This document shows, piece by piece, positions 44,176 through 52,603 of a DNA stretch of 64,000 nucleotides. The notes under the pieces were generated by a model. The model saw only the letters and a program-made list of their open reading frames with translations, was not told the DNA's origin and did no database searches. This DNA comes from Fimbriimonas sp. (lineage in GTDB: Bacteria > Armatimonadota > Fimbriimonadia > Fimbriimonadales > Fimbriimonadaceae): positions 62,001 through 126,000 of the forward strand of contig JARLGV010000004.1 of assembly GCA_031292555.1 (NCBI GenBank), written 5' to 3'. Made by a program: the position numbers and the translations under genes. Every line of letters begins with the position of its first letter. The stretch's first letter is position 1.

Positions 44176-46449
44176 ATGATTCGGAGCCTCGTCGCAGTGG
44201 TTCTGGGTATTGGATTGGCATGCTCGCTGTCATCATGTCGAGGCGTCCAGAAAGTGGCGCCTTTGACGCCAAAAGCAGCCCCAAAGGCTCCAACGGAATG
44301 GGACGCTCGTGCGGCTAAAATGCCTGCCCCGTTGATCGACACCGGACGATTTCTGCTGACGCACGGCTTTGGCGATCCTAGAAACGGCGCTTACCGGCAC
44401 TTCAAAATTCTTGTGGATAACGGGCCTGAACGGCCAATTCTGCAGGCGGAGACGTCAGGATGGATGCTCTTACCCGATGGCGATGGACGTCGAACGGCGG
44501 TTTGCCTGGATGGCGTCACGTATCCCGTGGTTGGGGCAGAAACACCGGCAGATCTGGCTGCCGACGTCGATCGGGCATTGGCATTCGGAGATCGAAACCC
44601 TGCGCCGGCATATGCGAACTTCAAATCGGATGCGGCGTTGTTGCTGCTTGCGATCGACGGCAGGCACGATCTCTCAGAGAGGCTTATTAGCCGCTTGAAA
44701 CTTTCGTCAGACCCCCACGACTTTGTCCGAGTTGCCAGTAAGTTCTTGTCCAGATGGTGGGACCAGACACTAAACGCCTACCTACGCGGCGACATATCCG
44801 CTGCATTCCACCAGGCTGTCCGCATGAAGCAGTTTTGGCCCGACTATGAGAAGCAGGCCCGCCTCATCTTGGGTTCGTCTTGGATCCAGCAAATGAGCCA
44901 CCCGGCTCTTGGGGGCGGGGGCAGCTTTCAGGCGTTTCCATTTCTCTCTCAAGTCGGCGCAGTCGTAGATGAATGCGCCCGCAGAATTGAGCGCGGTCCG
45001 GTCCCAGCGCTAGACCTGAGTGCCCTCAATCGGATTTCAATTTCGGAGAGGATCGCAAAGTTGATCGACCGCTTCGACGAAATCCAGTCGGCCGGCTTGA
45101 TCGTTCCGCCAGCGGCGACTCAACCTTCGTGGATGGGCGACCCGGTGTTTCAGGCGATCGTCAAGCAGGACCGAGCCGCACTGCCTGCCCTACTGAACGC
45201 GATGGAAAACGACAGTAGGCTCACCCGAGCGGTGGACATCGGCCCGTCCGGCGCCACGGGCCGGGTGGTCGTCTCTGTAAAGGACGCAGCCCGAAGGGCC
45301 ATCGGCGCCATTCTGAAGTGGACGAACATCAACGACATCAATGGAAAGCCGGTCAGTGCCGAGCAGATCCGTCAGTTTCTCGTTAAGAACGGCACGGGAA
45401 CGAAAGCCGACGATTGGTTCAACATCCTTGCCGACGATCAAGTTACGCCCGAGCAGTGGTTGGACGCAGCAACCCGGCTCATGCAGCCGGAAATCGGGTC
45501 ACCACCCGATCAAGCTTCGAATGCACAGGGTCCCATTGCGCCTCGGCTGGTCGCAGAAGCCGTTCGACCCAGGATGAACCCATCATTAAGCGACCTCATC
45601 AAAAGGCGTTGCAGCGAATTACTTGCCGACGGAGCGCAAGATCCCCAAATCGAACCGTCGAATGTTTCCCTTGCGATCCAGCTCGCTTTGCTGCTTGCGA
45701 AGTGGGACAAGGCATCGGCGCTTCCGGTTATCGCGCGCGCGTCTGATTTGGCAATGACCACCCATACGGAGGCCTGGTCGCAAGCCGAAGGGTTCCTTCC
45801 GGAGGCCCTGCGAGTCCGCATCGCTCTCGGCGACAGAACGGTCTTGTACCAGTATTCTCAGTGGCTGTCGTCTCTTCCATCAGCCCAGTTGTCCCAATTG
45901 GACCCCAAGTTGCTGCAAACGATGGTCGAACAATCCGGAACGGCAGAGATGGAGGAATTGGGGGACAAACTCTTCCTGTCATTCGATTCCAGCCTGAACG
46001 TTCTTCACATGCCATACACGGACGGCGGCGTAGAACGCTTCAAGCGACTTGTCGTGTCCCCCCTGATCCACTTGGGTTCGATCCAACGTGCCATACGCCA
46101 ACTGCTTCAGAATCGTGACTCACTCGGATCGGTCACGATCGATGACAGCACAACCTATTCGCTTGTATTGTCGTCGAACAGCCGGTTGGTCACAGAACAC
46201 TCGTCCCGGTTAAAAACCGATCGCCTCGCGCCAAAGCCTGGCGAATCCCGGTCGTTCCGAGTTTGCGATTTGGTTGCCTTCACCCTCTCCGGCCTCAGAC
46301 TGGCGCCGGAATTCGAGCCATACTGGCCGGACGCTGCAAAGGACGCCGGCATCAAGAAGCTTAGGGCCTTTGTCGATCTGAATGCCGCACGACTTTCAGA
46401 CCTGATTCCGAGCGACCGCAGTTGGCCGCGGTCATATTCCAATCCATAA
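44176..46449 (+). CDS. large lipoprotein of unknown family
   Basis: 757 residues from ATG 44176. A lipoprotein signal peptide MIRSLVAVVLGIGLACSLSSC ends in lipobox LSSC, with Cys predicted as +1; an earlier frame start inside the previous gene is unlikely. The mature part is helical and hydrophilic with no repeat or domain I recognise. Its presence means that a normal Lgt must be encoded elsewhere or supplied by the divergent Lgt-like protein. It is downstream of the protease gene on the same strand. Confidence 0.55.
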   Translation: MIRSLVAVVLGIGLACSLSSCRGVQKVAPLTPKAAPKAPTEWDARAAKMPAPLIDTGRFLLTHGFGDPRNGAYRHFKILVDNGPERPILQAETSGWMLLPDGDGRRTAVCLDGVTYPVVGAETPADLAADVDRALAFGDRNPAPAYANFKSDAALLLLAIDGRHDLSERLISRLKLSSDPHDFVRVASKFLSRWWDQTLNAYLRGDISAAFHQAVRMKQFWPDYEKQARLILGSSWIQQMSHPALGGGGSFQAFPFLSQVGAVVDECARRIERGPVPALDLSALNRISISERIAKLIDRFDEIQSAGLIVPPAATQPSWMGDPVFQAIVKQDRAALPALLNAMENDSRLTRAVDIGPSGATGRVVVSVKDAARRAIGAILKWTNINDINGKPVSAEQIRQFLVKNGTGTKADDWFNILADDQVTPEQWLDAATRLMQPEIGSPPDQASNAQGPIAPRLVAEAVRPRMNPSLSDLIKRRCSELLADGAQDPQIEPSNVSLAIQLALLLAKWDKASALPVIARASDLAMTTHTEAWSQAEGFLPEALRVRIALGDRTVLYQYSQWLSSLPSAQLSQLDPKLLQTMVEQSGTAEMEELGDKLFLSFDSSLNVLHMPYTDGGVERFKRLVVSPLIHLGSIQRAIRQLLQNRDSLGSVTIDDSTTYSLVLSSNSRLVTEHSSRLKTDRLAPKPGESRSFRVCDLVAFTLSGLRLAPEFEPYWPDAAKDAGIKKLRAFVDLNAARLSDLIPSDRSWPRSYSNP

Positions 46450-46547
46450 CACTGCTTTAGCGTGCAGGAATCCAACGTCAGGGGATTCCTGCAACCTGAA
46501 CGGAAGCAGGCAGGTATTCCTGCTATGATAGGGCGCTGGAGGTACTG

Positions 46548-46787
46548 ATGCATCTATTGTTCGTAATCCTCGGCTTCATTGCAGGAATTGTGGGAACCGT
46601 CTGTTGGGTCCTGATTCTGATCGAGGCATTCAAGGACGAGATTTGGAAGGGCGTGGTCTTTCTCCTTTGCGGATTCTATGGGCTCTACTATGCCCTCTTT
46701 GAGTTCGAACACGAGAACAAGTGGCCGATTGTGATCGGTGCATTCGGCGGCGGGTGCATTGCCGCGGGCATCTCCCGTCTCGGCTAA
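46548..46787 (+). CDS. small two-helix membrane protein
   Basis: 79 residues, ATG preceded by GGAGG at a good distance. Two hydrophobic segments (LLFVILGFIAGIVGTVCWVLILIEA and VVFLLCGFYGLYYALF), then WPIVIGAFGGGCIAAGI. The pattern is like other short DUF-type inner-membrane proteins; the function is unknown. It follows the lipoprotein gene after 98 nt and may have its own promoter. Confidence 0.6.
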   Translation: MHLLFVILGFIAGIVGTVCWVLILIEAFKDEIWKGVVFLLCGFYGLYYALFEFEHENKWPIVIGAFGGGCIAAGISRLG

Positions 46788-46844
46788 TTCTCGGGCCACT
46801 GCAACCAGGGGTCCGGGGACCAAGATCCCGACTGTTACGCGTAT

Positions 46845-46861
46845 GTCACGGTTTCGTCACG
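46845..46861. promoter_or_regulatory. direct-repeat motif, first copy
   Basis: GTCACGGTTTCGTCACG: two GTCACG half-sites 11 bp apart, about one helical turn. Matches a second copy 479 bp downstream. Confidence 0.4.
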
Positions 46862-46959
46862 CCACGGAGCCATAACCAAATCCTATGGATTCTGACTACG
46901 AGTGTGCGAAATCGCCTGTCGATGCCGAGGCCCCCAACGAAATGGAACCAGGCCAGGAT

Positions 46960-46999
46960 TGCTTAGATGTTCGATCAGGTAAGCCCGGACATCTAAGCA
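46960..46999. repeat. 11-bp inverted repeat
   Basis: TGCTTAGATGT (46960-46970) pairs with ACATCTAAGCA (46989-46999), 18-nt loop. No T-tract follows, so a plain terminator is unlikely. Confidence 0.55.
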
Positions 47000-47296
47000 T
47001 GCGTCTCTCCTTGCTCTCGACGACGAGTTTCTTCCTTGATGGGGATGGTTCGGCACAGACTGCTTCCATCGCACCAAGCGGCAGCCTGGCCGGCGAATCG
47101 ACGGGGACCTTACTATTTGCGTCAACGGAGCCCTCCCCGGCGACAAGGCCGTGACCTCGTGTTGGGTTGCATGCAAGCTGGGACCACTTACAGTAGGACG
47201 GTCAGGACAAGGGAGTTCAATAGCACCTTTGGGAATTTCTGCGCCGGCTGCGTTCGGTTGCTCACAGACGACGGCGAATTCACCAAGGGAGGTCGA

Positions 47297-47340
47297 TTGG
47301 GACCATGGTCCCAAACTCAGAATGTCACGATTTTGTCACG
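47297..47340. promoter_or_regulatory. 18-bp palindrome plus second GTCACG direct repeat, upstream of the lyase gene
   Basis: TTGGGACCATGGTCCCAA (47297-47314) is followed by GTCACGATTTTGTCACG (47324-47340). Half-sites are again 11 bp apart. It lies ~80 nt before the lyase start, a plausible operator position. Confidence 0.45.
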
Positions 47341-47417
47341 GTTCTGAACACCGGTCCCTGATATCACTCCAGTACGTCCCGCCAGACAATTGAGTCCGGG
47401 ATGAAAGGAGACATGCT

Positions 47418-50400
47418 TTGAAGAGGATTCTGAACACTCTGCTCAGGCGAGTGGCGGAGCGCATCGATTCCGGCCGGACACTGCTGTCCGTAGCGGATCA
47501 AGCGCCGACTCCGTCGCTCCCTGGAAACTACCCGCGATCCTCGTCAAGCTCCGCTCGTTCGAGCTTGAATGAGAGCCCGCATCGGAGACTTGGCAAGTGG
47601 CTCACGCGAGTACTCACGATCGCCGTCGCATCGTCGATCGGTATCGCTTCCGCCCAGACTGTTTCGGTCAGCCCAACCGGATACGTCACATCACCCCTAA
47701 GCGGCACCGTGCAATTCAGCGCGACGGTGAGCGGCACGACCAATCAAAACGTAAACTGGTCGATTCCGCAGAACGGCAAGAAGGGGACAACCTACGGGAC
47801 GATCAGTGCGACCGGACTGTACACCGCTCCGGCAACGATGCCTGCGAACGGCCAGATCGAGATCCTGGCAACAAGCCAAGCCAACAACAGCTGGAAGGGC
47901 ATGGATTTCGTTTATCTGCTCACTCCGGGGCCAACCTTGACATCGGTCACCCCAAACCCGCTTCCTAGAGGAAGTCAAACGATCACCATCAACGGGACTG
48001 GCTTCCAGCAGTACTGCGAAGTCATGGACACATCGAACGGCTCGCCCGTGCAGTACGGTCCCACGACTTGGAGCACAACCCAACTAACGGTATCCATCTA
48101 CCAGCCGATGGCGCCGAATGCAACGTTCACCGTCATCAATCCTGGATCTGCACCAAGCAATGCCATTGTAGTTCCGATTGCCGGCGGAGCTCAGACATAC
48201 AGTCTGACCGTCACAAACGGCTCGGGCAGCGGTAACTATGCGGCAGGAAGCGTCGTGACCATCGTCGCGAATTCGCCTCCATCAGGACAGCAATTCCTGA
48301 ACTGGACGGGTTCTCCGGTCGCAAACGCTAACGCAGCGACCACGACGATCACGATGCCGTCCGCGAGCGCGGCGGTTACCGCAAACTACACGAACGTCAG
48401 TTCCAAGTACCAGCTCACCGTTAACAACGGCGCCGGTAGCGGAACGTACAATGCCGGAACGGTTGTCACGATCACCGCGAACGCACCCCCAGCCGGTCAG
48501 GTGTTCAACAATTGGACGGGAGCGGCAGTCGCTAATGCGAACTCCGCATCGACAACCCTTACAATGCCGGCGGCAACAACAAGCGTAACTGCCAACTACA
48601 CCGTAGCCCAGCAAATCCCCTTCCCGGTGACCACCCACCCTCGACTCTGGATAACGCCGTCCGATGTCCCCAGACTCCAAAGCTGGGCGGTTTCGACCAA
48701 CCCGGTCTATCAGAACGGAATGCGCCAGTTGCTGGCGACCGCCGTTAGCGAATATCAGACTCAGTTCTTCCCGAACGGCCAACCCAACGCGAACTACCCG
48801 GACCTTGGCGACACCCAGGGCTATGCCGGACTGCTGACCGAAGAAGTCGGATTCGTCCTCGCGTTTAACTCGCTCATCGATCCGGTGGCGGCCAACCGCA
48901 TCACCTATGCTCAATACACCCGGAACCTCCTGATGTATGCCATGAACCAGGCAGCACAAGGCGTTCTGAGCAACTCTCCCTTCCGAGACCCGCTCTTCCC
49001 CACCTATAACCGTGCCAACCTCTGCGGCGATCAGTGGGCGCTTATGGTCGACTGGATTTACAACGCGAAAGACGCCAGCAACAACCCGATCCTGACCGCA
49101 AGCGACAAGCTCACTATTCGCAAGGTATTCATGATCTGGGCCAACGAGTGCCTGAGTGCCTCCACTACCGGCGGAGACAGTCCTTCGCCCCAAGGAGTGA
49201 CGAATAGCTTCTCGCTTCTAAACAACGGAACCGGCGCCTATCGCATGGCTTCCAACAACTACTATCTCGGCCATGCCCGGCTTTTGACCATGATGGCTCT
49301 ATCCATCGACCCAGCCGATGACCCTGTCATCGACAGCACCAAATCGCCTGCAGTACTCGGCAACACGCTCCGAAGCTACATCCTCAATGCCAACGGCGCT
49401 TGGCTGTACCAGATGTACGCAATGATGGGAGACCCGCAGAACGTCCAGGCTGACTACGGCTTGGCGAGTTCGAAGGGATTTGGCCTTGCCAGCGGAGGAC
49501 TTCCCCCCGAGGGAATGCTCTACGGCCACTCGTTCGGCTTTGTACTCGGTCAGCTGCTGGCCCTCCAGACGGCCGGATTCAGCGACACGTCGCTCACAGG
49601 CCCTCAGGCCAAGCTCGCCTCCTCGCCGATCTGGGATCGTTACTTCACCGGCTTCATCTCCTCTCTCACTCCGGGCACCAGCGTTCCCGTCAGTGAGTCG
49701 TGGCTTGGGCCGATCTACCAGTTCGCCGGATTCGGCGACATGCTTCGGTTGTATGTATCGCCGGACTTCATGCAGCCCTTCGCTCTCCTGGCTCTGCTTG
49801 AGCAGCAGCAAGGAAAGACGACCCACCTGAATGCCGCTCGATGGTTCTCCACTAACGCCGTTCAGGGCACCCTCAGCTACAACGTCAGCCAGCCATGGAC
49901 GTGGGGAGCCGCACAGTCGATCCTGTACTACATGCTGCTCGATCCGTCTGCCGGCCCGGCAAGCGATCCTCGTCCAACATACCCGCTCAACTTCGTCGAT
50001 CCGGCGGCCGGACGCGTGATCGCCCACAGCGATTGGAGCGCCAACCCGACCTGGTTCGACTATCGCGCAAGCTGGGAATCCATCAACCACCAGCACGGTG
50101 ACGGAGGCGAGTTCTCCTTCTATCGCAACGGCGAGTGGCTGACCAAGGAGATGACTAACTACGATAATAACGCGGTCGGAATCACCACCTATTACCTCAA
50201 CTCGCTGGCCCTCCAGAACTGGTGCGCCAACGGAACGCCGAATCTGAACTGGTTTGAGACCGGCGAGTGGACAAACGGAAGTCAGTGGGTCCTAGGCCTC
50301 AATGGGGGAGATCCGGTCACGGTTACCAGCAACGGCCCGGGCTACACTTATGCCGCCAGCGATCTGACCAACCTGTACAACCGGCCCAACATCTGGACTC

Positions 50401-51053
50401 CGGCGAACGGAGCGGTCGACATCAAGCAAGCGACTCGCTCCATCGTGTGGCTGAACAACGACTTCATCGTGATCTACGATCGCGCCACATCGACTCACTC
50501 CGAATTGTTCAAGACGTTCAACATGTCACTCGCCACTTCGCCTGCGATCGCCGGTAACACTGCGACCGAGACGATGGCGGACGGCCAGCAGTTGTTCGTC
50601 CAGACGCTCCTTCCGTCGAACGCTACACTGACGTCGCGATTCGCGGCAGGCGATCTGAGCCCGCACGCCGAACTCGACCCGATGAACTACGTTCTGACCG
50701 TTCAGGACAAGAGCCTGCCGACGGACACGCGATTCCTGCATGTTCTGCAGGGCGCTAACGCCGGCGCCCAGATGATTCAAGCAGCACGCTTGACCAGCAC
50801 GACCGGAACCGCATTCGACGGAGCCGTCTTCGGCAGTTCGGCCGTGTTCTTCCCAACCAACGTCGGCGCGGTCTCGACCACCTCGTTCGGCGTCCCTGCG
50901 ACCGTTCACACCTTCGTAATCGCTGGCCTCACTTCCAGCGGCGCCTACGGCGTAACGACATCGACCAACGGAACGACCGTGACGGTCACTCTGACCCCCG
51001 GCGGAAGCGGCAACGTTGCCGACTCAGCCGGATTGCTCAAGCTGAGCTTCTAG
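47418..51053 (+). CDS. large secreted heparinase II/III-like polysaccharide lyase with InlB-type repeats
   Basis: 1211 residues from TTG 47418; AAAGGAG (47404-47410) is 7 nt before it. A second TTG at 47565 would leave a conventional signal peptide (~50-80) but has no ribosome site. After the signal: an Ig-like domain (~80-170), an IPT/TIG domain (PTLTSVTPNPLPRGSQTITINGTGF), and two InlB/List-Bact-type repeats (YxLTVxNGxGSGxYxAGxVVTI...NWTGxxVANANxAxTTxTMP), then an alpha/alpha toroid and a heparinase II/III C-terminal beta domain (SWESINHQHGDGGEFSFYRNGEWLTKEM). The enzyme likely cuts uronic-acid polysaccharides; the substrate is unknown. Confidence 0.65.
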   Translation: MKRILNTLLRRVAERIDSGRTLLSVADQAPTPSLPGNYPRSSSSSARSSLNESPHRRLGKWLTRVLTIAVASSIGIASAQTVSVSPTGYVTSPLSGTVQFSATVSGTTNQNVNWSIPQNGKKGTTYGTISATGLYTAPATMPANGQIEILATSQANNSWKGMDFVYLLTPGPTLTSVTPNPLPRGSQTITINGTGFQQYCEVMDTSNGSPVQYGPTTWSTTQLTVSIYQPMAPNATFTVINPGSAPSNAIVVPIAGGAQTYSLTVTNGSGSGNYAAGSVVTIVANSPPSGQQFLNWTGSPVANANAATTTITMPSASAAVTANYTNVSSKYQLTVNNGAGSGTYNAGTVVTITANAPPAGQVFNNWTGAAVANANSASTTLTMPAATTSVTANYTVAQQIPFPVTTHPRLWITPSDVPRLQSWAVSTNPVYQNGMRQLLATAVSEYQTQFFPNGQPNANYPDLGDTQGYAGLLTEEVGFVLAFNSLIDPVAANRITYAQYTRNLLMYAMNQAAQGVLSNSPFRDPLFPTYNRANLCGDQWALMVDWIYNAKDASNNPILTASDKLTIRKVFMIWANECLSASTTGGDSPSPQGVTNSFSLLNNGTGAYRMASNNYYLGHARLLTMMALSIDPADDPVIDSTKSPAVLGNTLRSYILNANGAWLYQMYAMMGDPQNVQADYGLASSKGFGLASGGLPPEGMLYGHSFGFVLGQLLALQTAGFSDTSLTGPQAKLASSPIWDRYFTGFISSLTPGTSVPVSESWLGPIYQFAGFGDMLRLYVSPDFMQPFALLALLEQQQGKTTHLNAARWFSTNAVQGTLSYNVSQPWTWGAAQSILYYMLLDPSAGPASDPRPTYPLNFVDPAAGRVIAHSDWSANPTWFDYRASWESINHQHGDGGEFSFYRNGEWLTKEMTNYDNNAVGITTYYLNSLALQNWCANGTPNLNWFETGEWTNGSQWVLGLNGGDPVTVTSNGPGYTYAASDLTNLYNRPNIWTPANGAVDIKQATRSIVWLNNDFIVIYDRATSTHSELFKTFNMSLATSPAIAGNTATETMADGQQLFVQTLLPSNATLTSRFAAGDLSPHAELDPMNYVLTVQDKSLPTDTRFLHVLQGANAGAQMIQAARLTSTTGTAFDGAVFGSSAVFFPTNVGAVSTTSFGVPATVHTFVIAGLTSSGAYGVTTSTNGTTVTVTLTPGGSGNVADSAGLLKLSF

Positions 51054-51071
51054 TTCGGTTAGCAAAGGTTG

Positions 51072-51109
51072 GGCCCCGATCCAGAACTCCTGGGTCGGGG
51101 CCTCTTTTT
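51072..51109 (+). terminator. rho-independent terminator after the lyase
   Basis: GGCCCCGA (51072-51079) pairs with TCGGGGCC (51095-51102), extended by CCAG/CTGG inside, followed by TCTTTTT. Confidence 0.88.
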
Positions 51110-52580
51110 ACGCCATGATGGCGGGAATGAGTTCTCCGCTTACATCGGTAAGTCGGAAGTCGCGACCCTGGTATCGATAGGTGAGTTTCGTATGTTCTAT
51201 TCCAAGGATATGAAGAATCGTCGCATGGAGGTCGTGGACGTTAACCGGGTTCTCGACGATGTTATAGCTGTAATCGTCTGTCTGCCCGTAGGCCATCCCC
51301 TTCTTGATTCCCGCGCCGGCGAGCCACAATGAGAAGCATCGCGGATGGTGGTCTCGACCGTAGTTCGCCATCGTCAATTCTCCTTGTGAGTAGACGGTGC
51401 GGCCGAATTCGCCGCCCCAGATGACCAGCGTTTCGTCGAGGAGCCCGCGCTCCTTGAGGTCGGCGAGCAGGCCAGCAGTTGGCTGGTCGGTGTCGTCGCA
51501 TTGCTTTCGAATCTGGTTCGGCAGGTCGCCGTGTTGGTCCCAACCGCGATGGTAGAGTTGCACGAAGCGCACGCCGCGTTCTGACAGTCGCCGGGCAAGA
51601 AGGCAGTTGTAGGCGTAGGTCCCCGGTGTCTTCGCGTTCGGCCCGTAGAGATCGAACGTGCTTGCCGGTTCTTTGGAGATGTCCGTGAGTTCGGGTACCG
51701 AGGCCTGCATACGAAAGGCTAACTCGTATTGCGAGATCCGAGTCGCGATCTCCGGGTCCTTTACGCTAAGAAGGCGAAGCTTGTTCATGCTGGCGATATC
51801 GCTGAGCATGTCGCGACGGGTGCTTGCATCTATGCCAGCCGGATCGGAGATATACAGCACCGGATCGCCCGTATTGCGGAACTTGACTCCCTGGTGGGCA
51901 GTCGGCAGAAAGCCCGAGCCCCACAGCCGGTCGTACAGCGGCTGATCGTTCGTGTTTCCGTGACCGATCGAAGTCAGAACTACAAAGGCCGGTAGGTCGC
52001 TGTTCTGAGTTCCCAGTCCATAGGAAAGCCACGCGCCCATACTCGGACGCCCAGCAAGTTGAGATCCGGTTTGCAGGAAGGTGATCGCAGGGTCGTGGTT
52101 GATCGCCTCGGTATTCATCGTGCGGATCAGACAGATCTCATCGACGACTTTGGCAAGGTGTGGAAGCAGCTCGCTGATCTCGATGCCACTCTTTCCCTGC
52201 TTTTGGAACTTAAAAATCGTGGGAGCCACCGGGAAGTTCTTCTGGCCAGACGTCATTCCGGTAAGCCGCTGGCCGTTGCGGATCGAATCCGGCAACTCCT
52301 GCCCACGATACTTCTCGAGAGCAGGTTTGGGATCGAACAGGTCCATCTGGGACGGCGCACCCGATTGGTGAAGATAGATGACCCGCTTGGCCTTGCCGGG
52401 GAAATGGGGCAGACCAGGCAGGCCGCCGACCCGCTTGAGTTTTCTCCCCTGCGTGTCGGCAAGTGCCTCACCGCCGATCAGAGTCAAGAGTGCGGCAAGG
52501 CCGAGACCTCCGCCACGCTTCAAGAACGTCCGGCGGTTGATCGAGTCCTGGAGTTGGAGGATGGGATCTACGTAGTCCAT
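51108..52580 (-). CDS. DUF1501 protein with twin-arginine signal, copy A
   Basis: 490 residues. A twin-arginine leader NRRTFLKRGGGLGLAALLTL (about 15-35) implies folded export by Tat. DUF1501 belongs to the alkaline-phosphatase/sulfatase-like superfamily; seen blocks are VIYLHQSGAPSQMDLFDPKP, ELLPHLAKVVDEICLIRTMNTEAINHDPA, SLPAFVVLTS-like, VIWGGEFGRT and GRDHHPRCFSLWLAGAGIKKG. The reaction is not established. It follows the PSCyt1-DUF1553 gene after 23 nt, the usual pairing. Confidence 0.88.
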   Translation of the reverse strand: MDYVDPILQLQDSINRRTFLKRGGGLGLAALLTLIGGEALADTQGRKLKRVGGLPGLPHFPGKAKRVIYLHQSGAPSQMDLFDPKPALEKYRGQELPDSIRNGQRLTGMTSGQKNFPVAPTIFKFQKQGKSGIEISELLPHLAKVVDEICLIRTMNTEAINHDPAITFLQTGSQLAGRPSMGAWLSYGLGTQNSDLPAFVVLTSIGHGNTNDQPLYDRLWGSGFLPTAHQGVKFRNTGDPVLYISDPAGIDASTRRDMLSDIASMNKLRLLSVKDPEIATRISQYELAFRMQASVPELTDISKEPASTFDLYGPNAKTPGTYAYNCLLARRLSERGVRFVQLYHRGWDQHGDLPNQIRKQCDDTDQPTAGLLADLKERGLLDETLVIWGGEFGRTVYSQGELTMANYGRDHHPRCFSLWLAGAGIKKGMAYGQTDDYSYNIVENPVNVHDLHATILHILGIEHTKLTYRYQGRDFRLTDVSGELIPAIMA

Positions 52581-52603
52581 AGTATATGCGGGAATCCTTC
52601 GCT

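Larger units (their letters stand above)
46788..47417. other. ~630-nt gene-free region with repeated motifs and an inverted repeat
   Basis: No supported gene. It holds two GTCACG-N5-GTCACG blocks (46845-46861 and 47324-47340), both preceded by GACC-rich near-palindromes, an 11-bp inverted repeat (46960-46970 with 46989-46999) and a perfect 18-bp palindrome TTGGGACCATGGTCCCAA at 47297-47314. These are probably control sites of the downstream lyase gene. Confidence 0.5.

Noticed and set aside
46885..47154. Small plus-strand frame in the lyase upstream region
   Set aside because: It spans the inverted repeat, has no ribosome site and reads with no recognisable domain.
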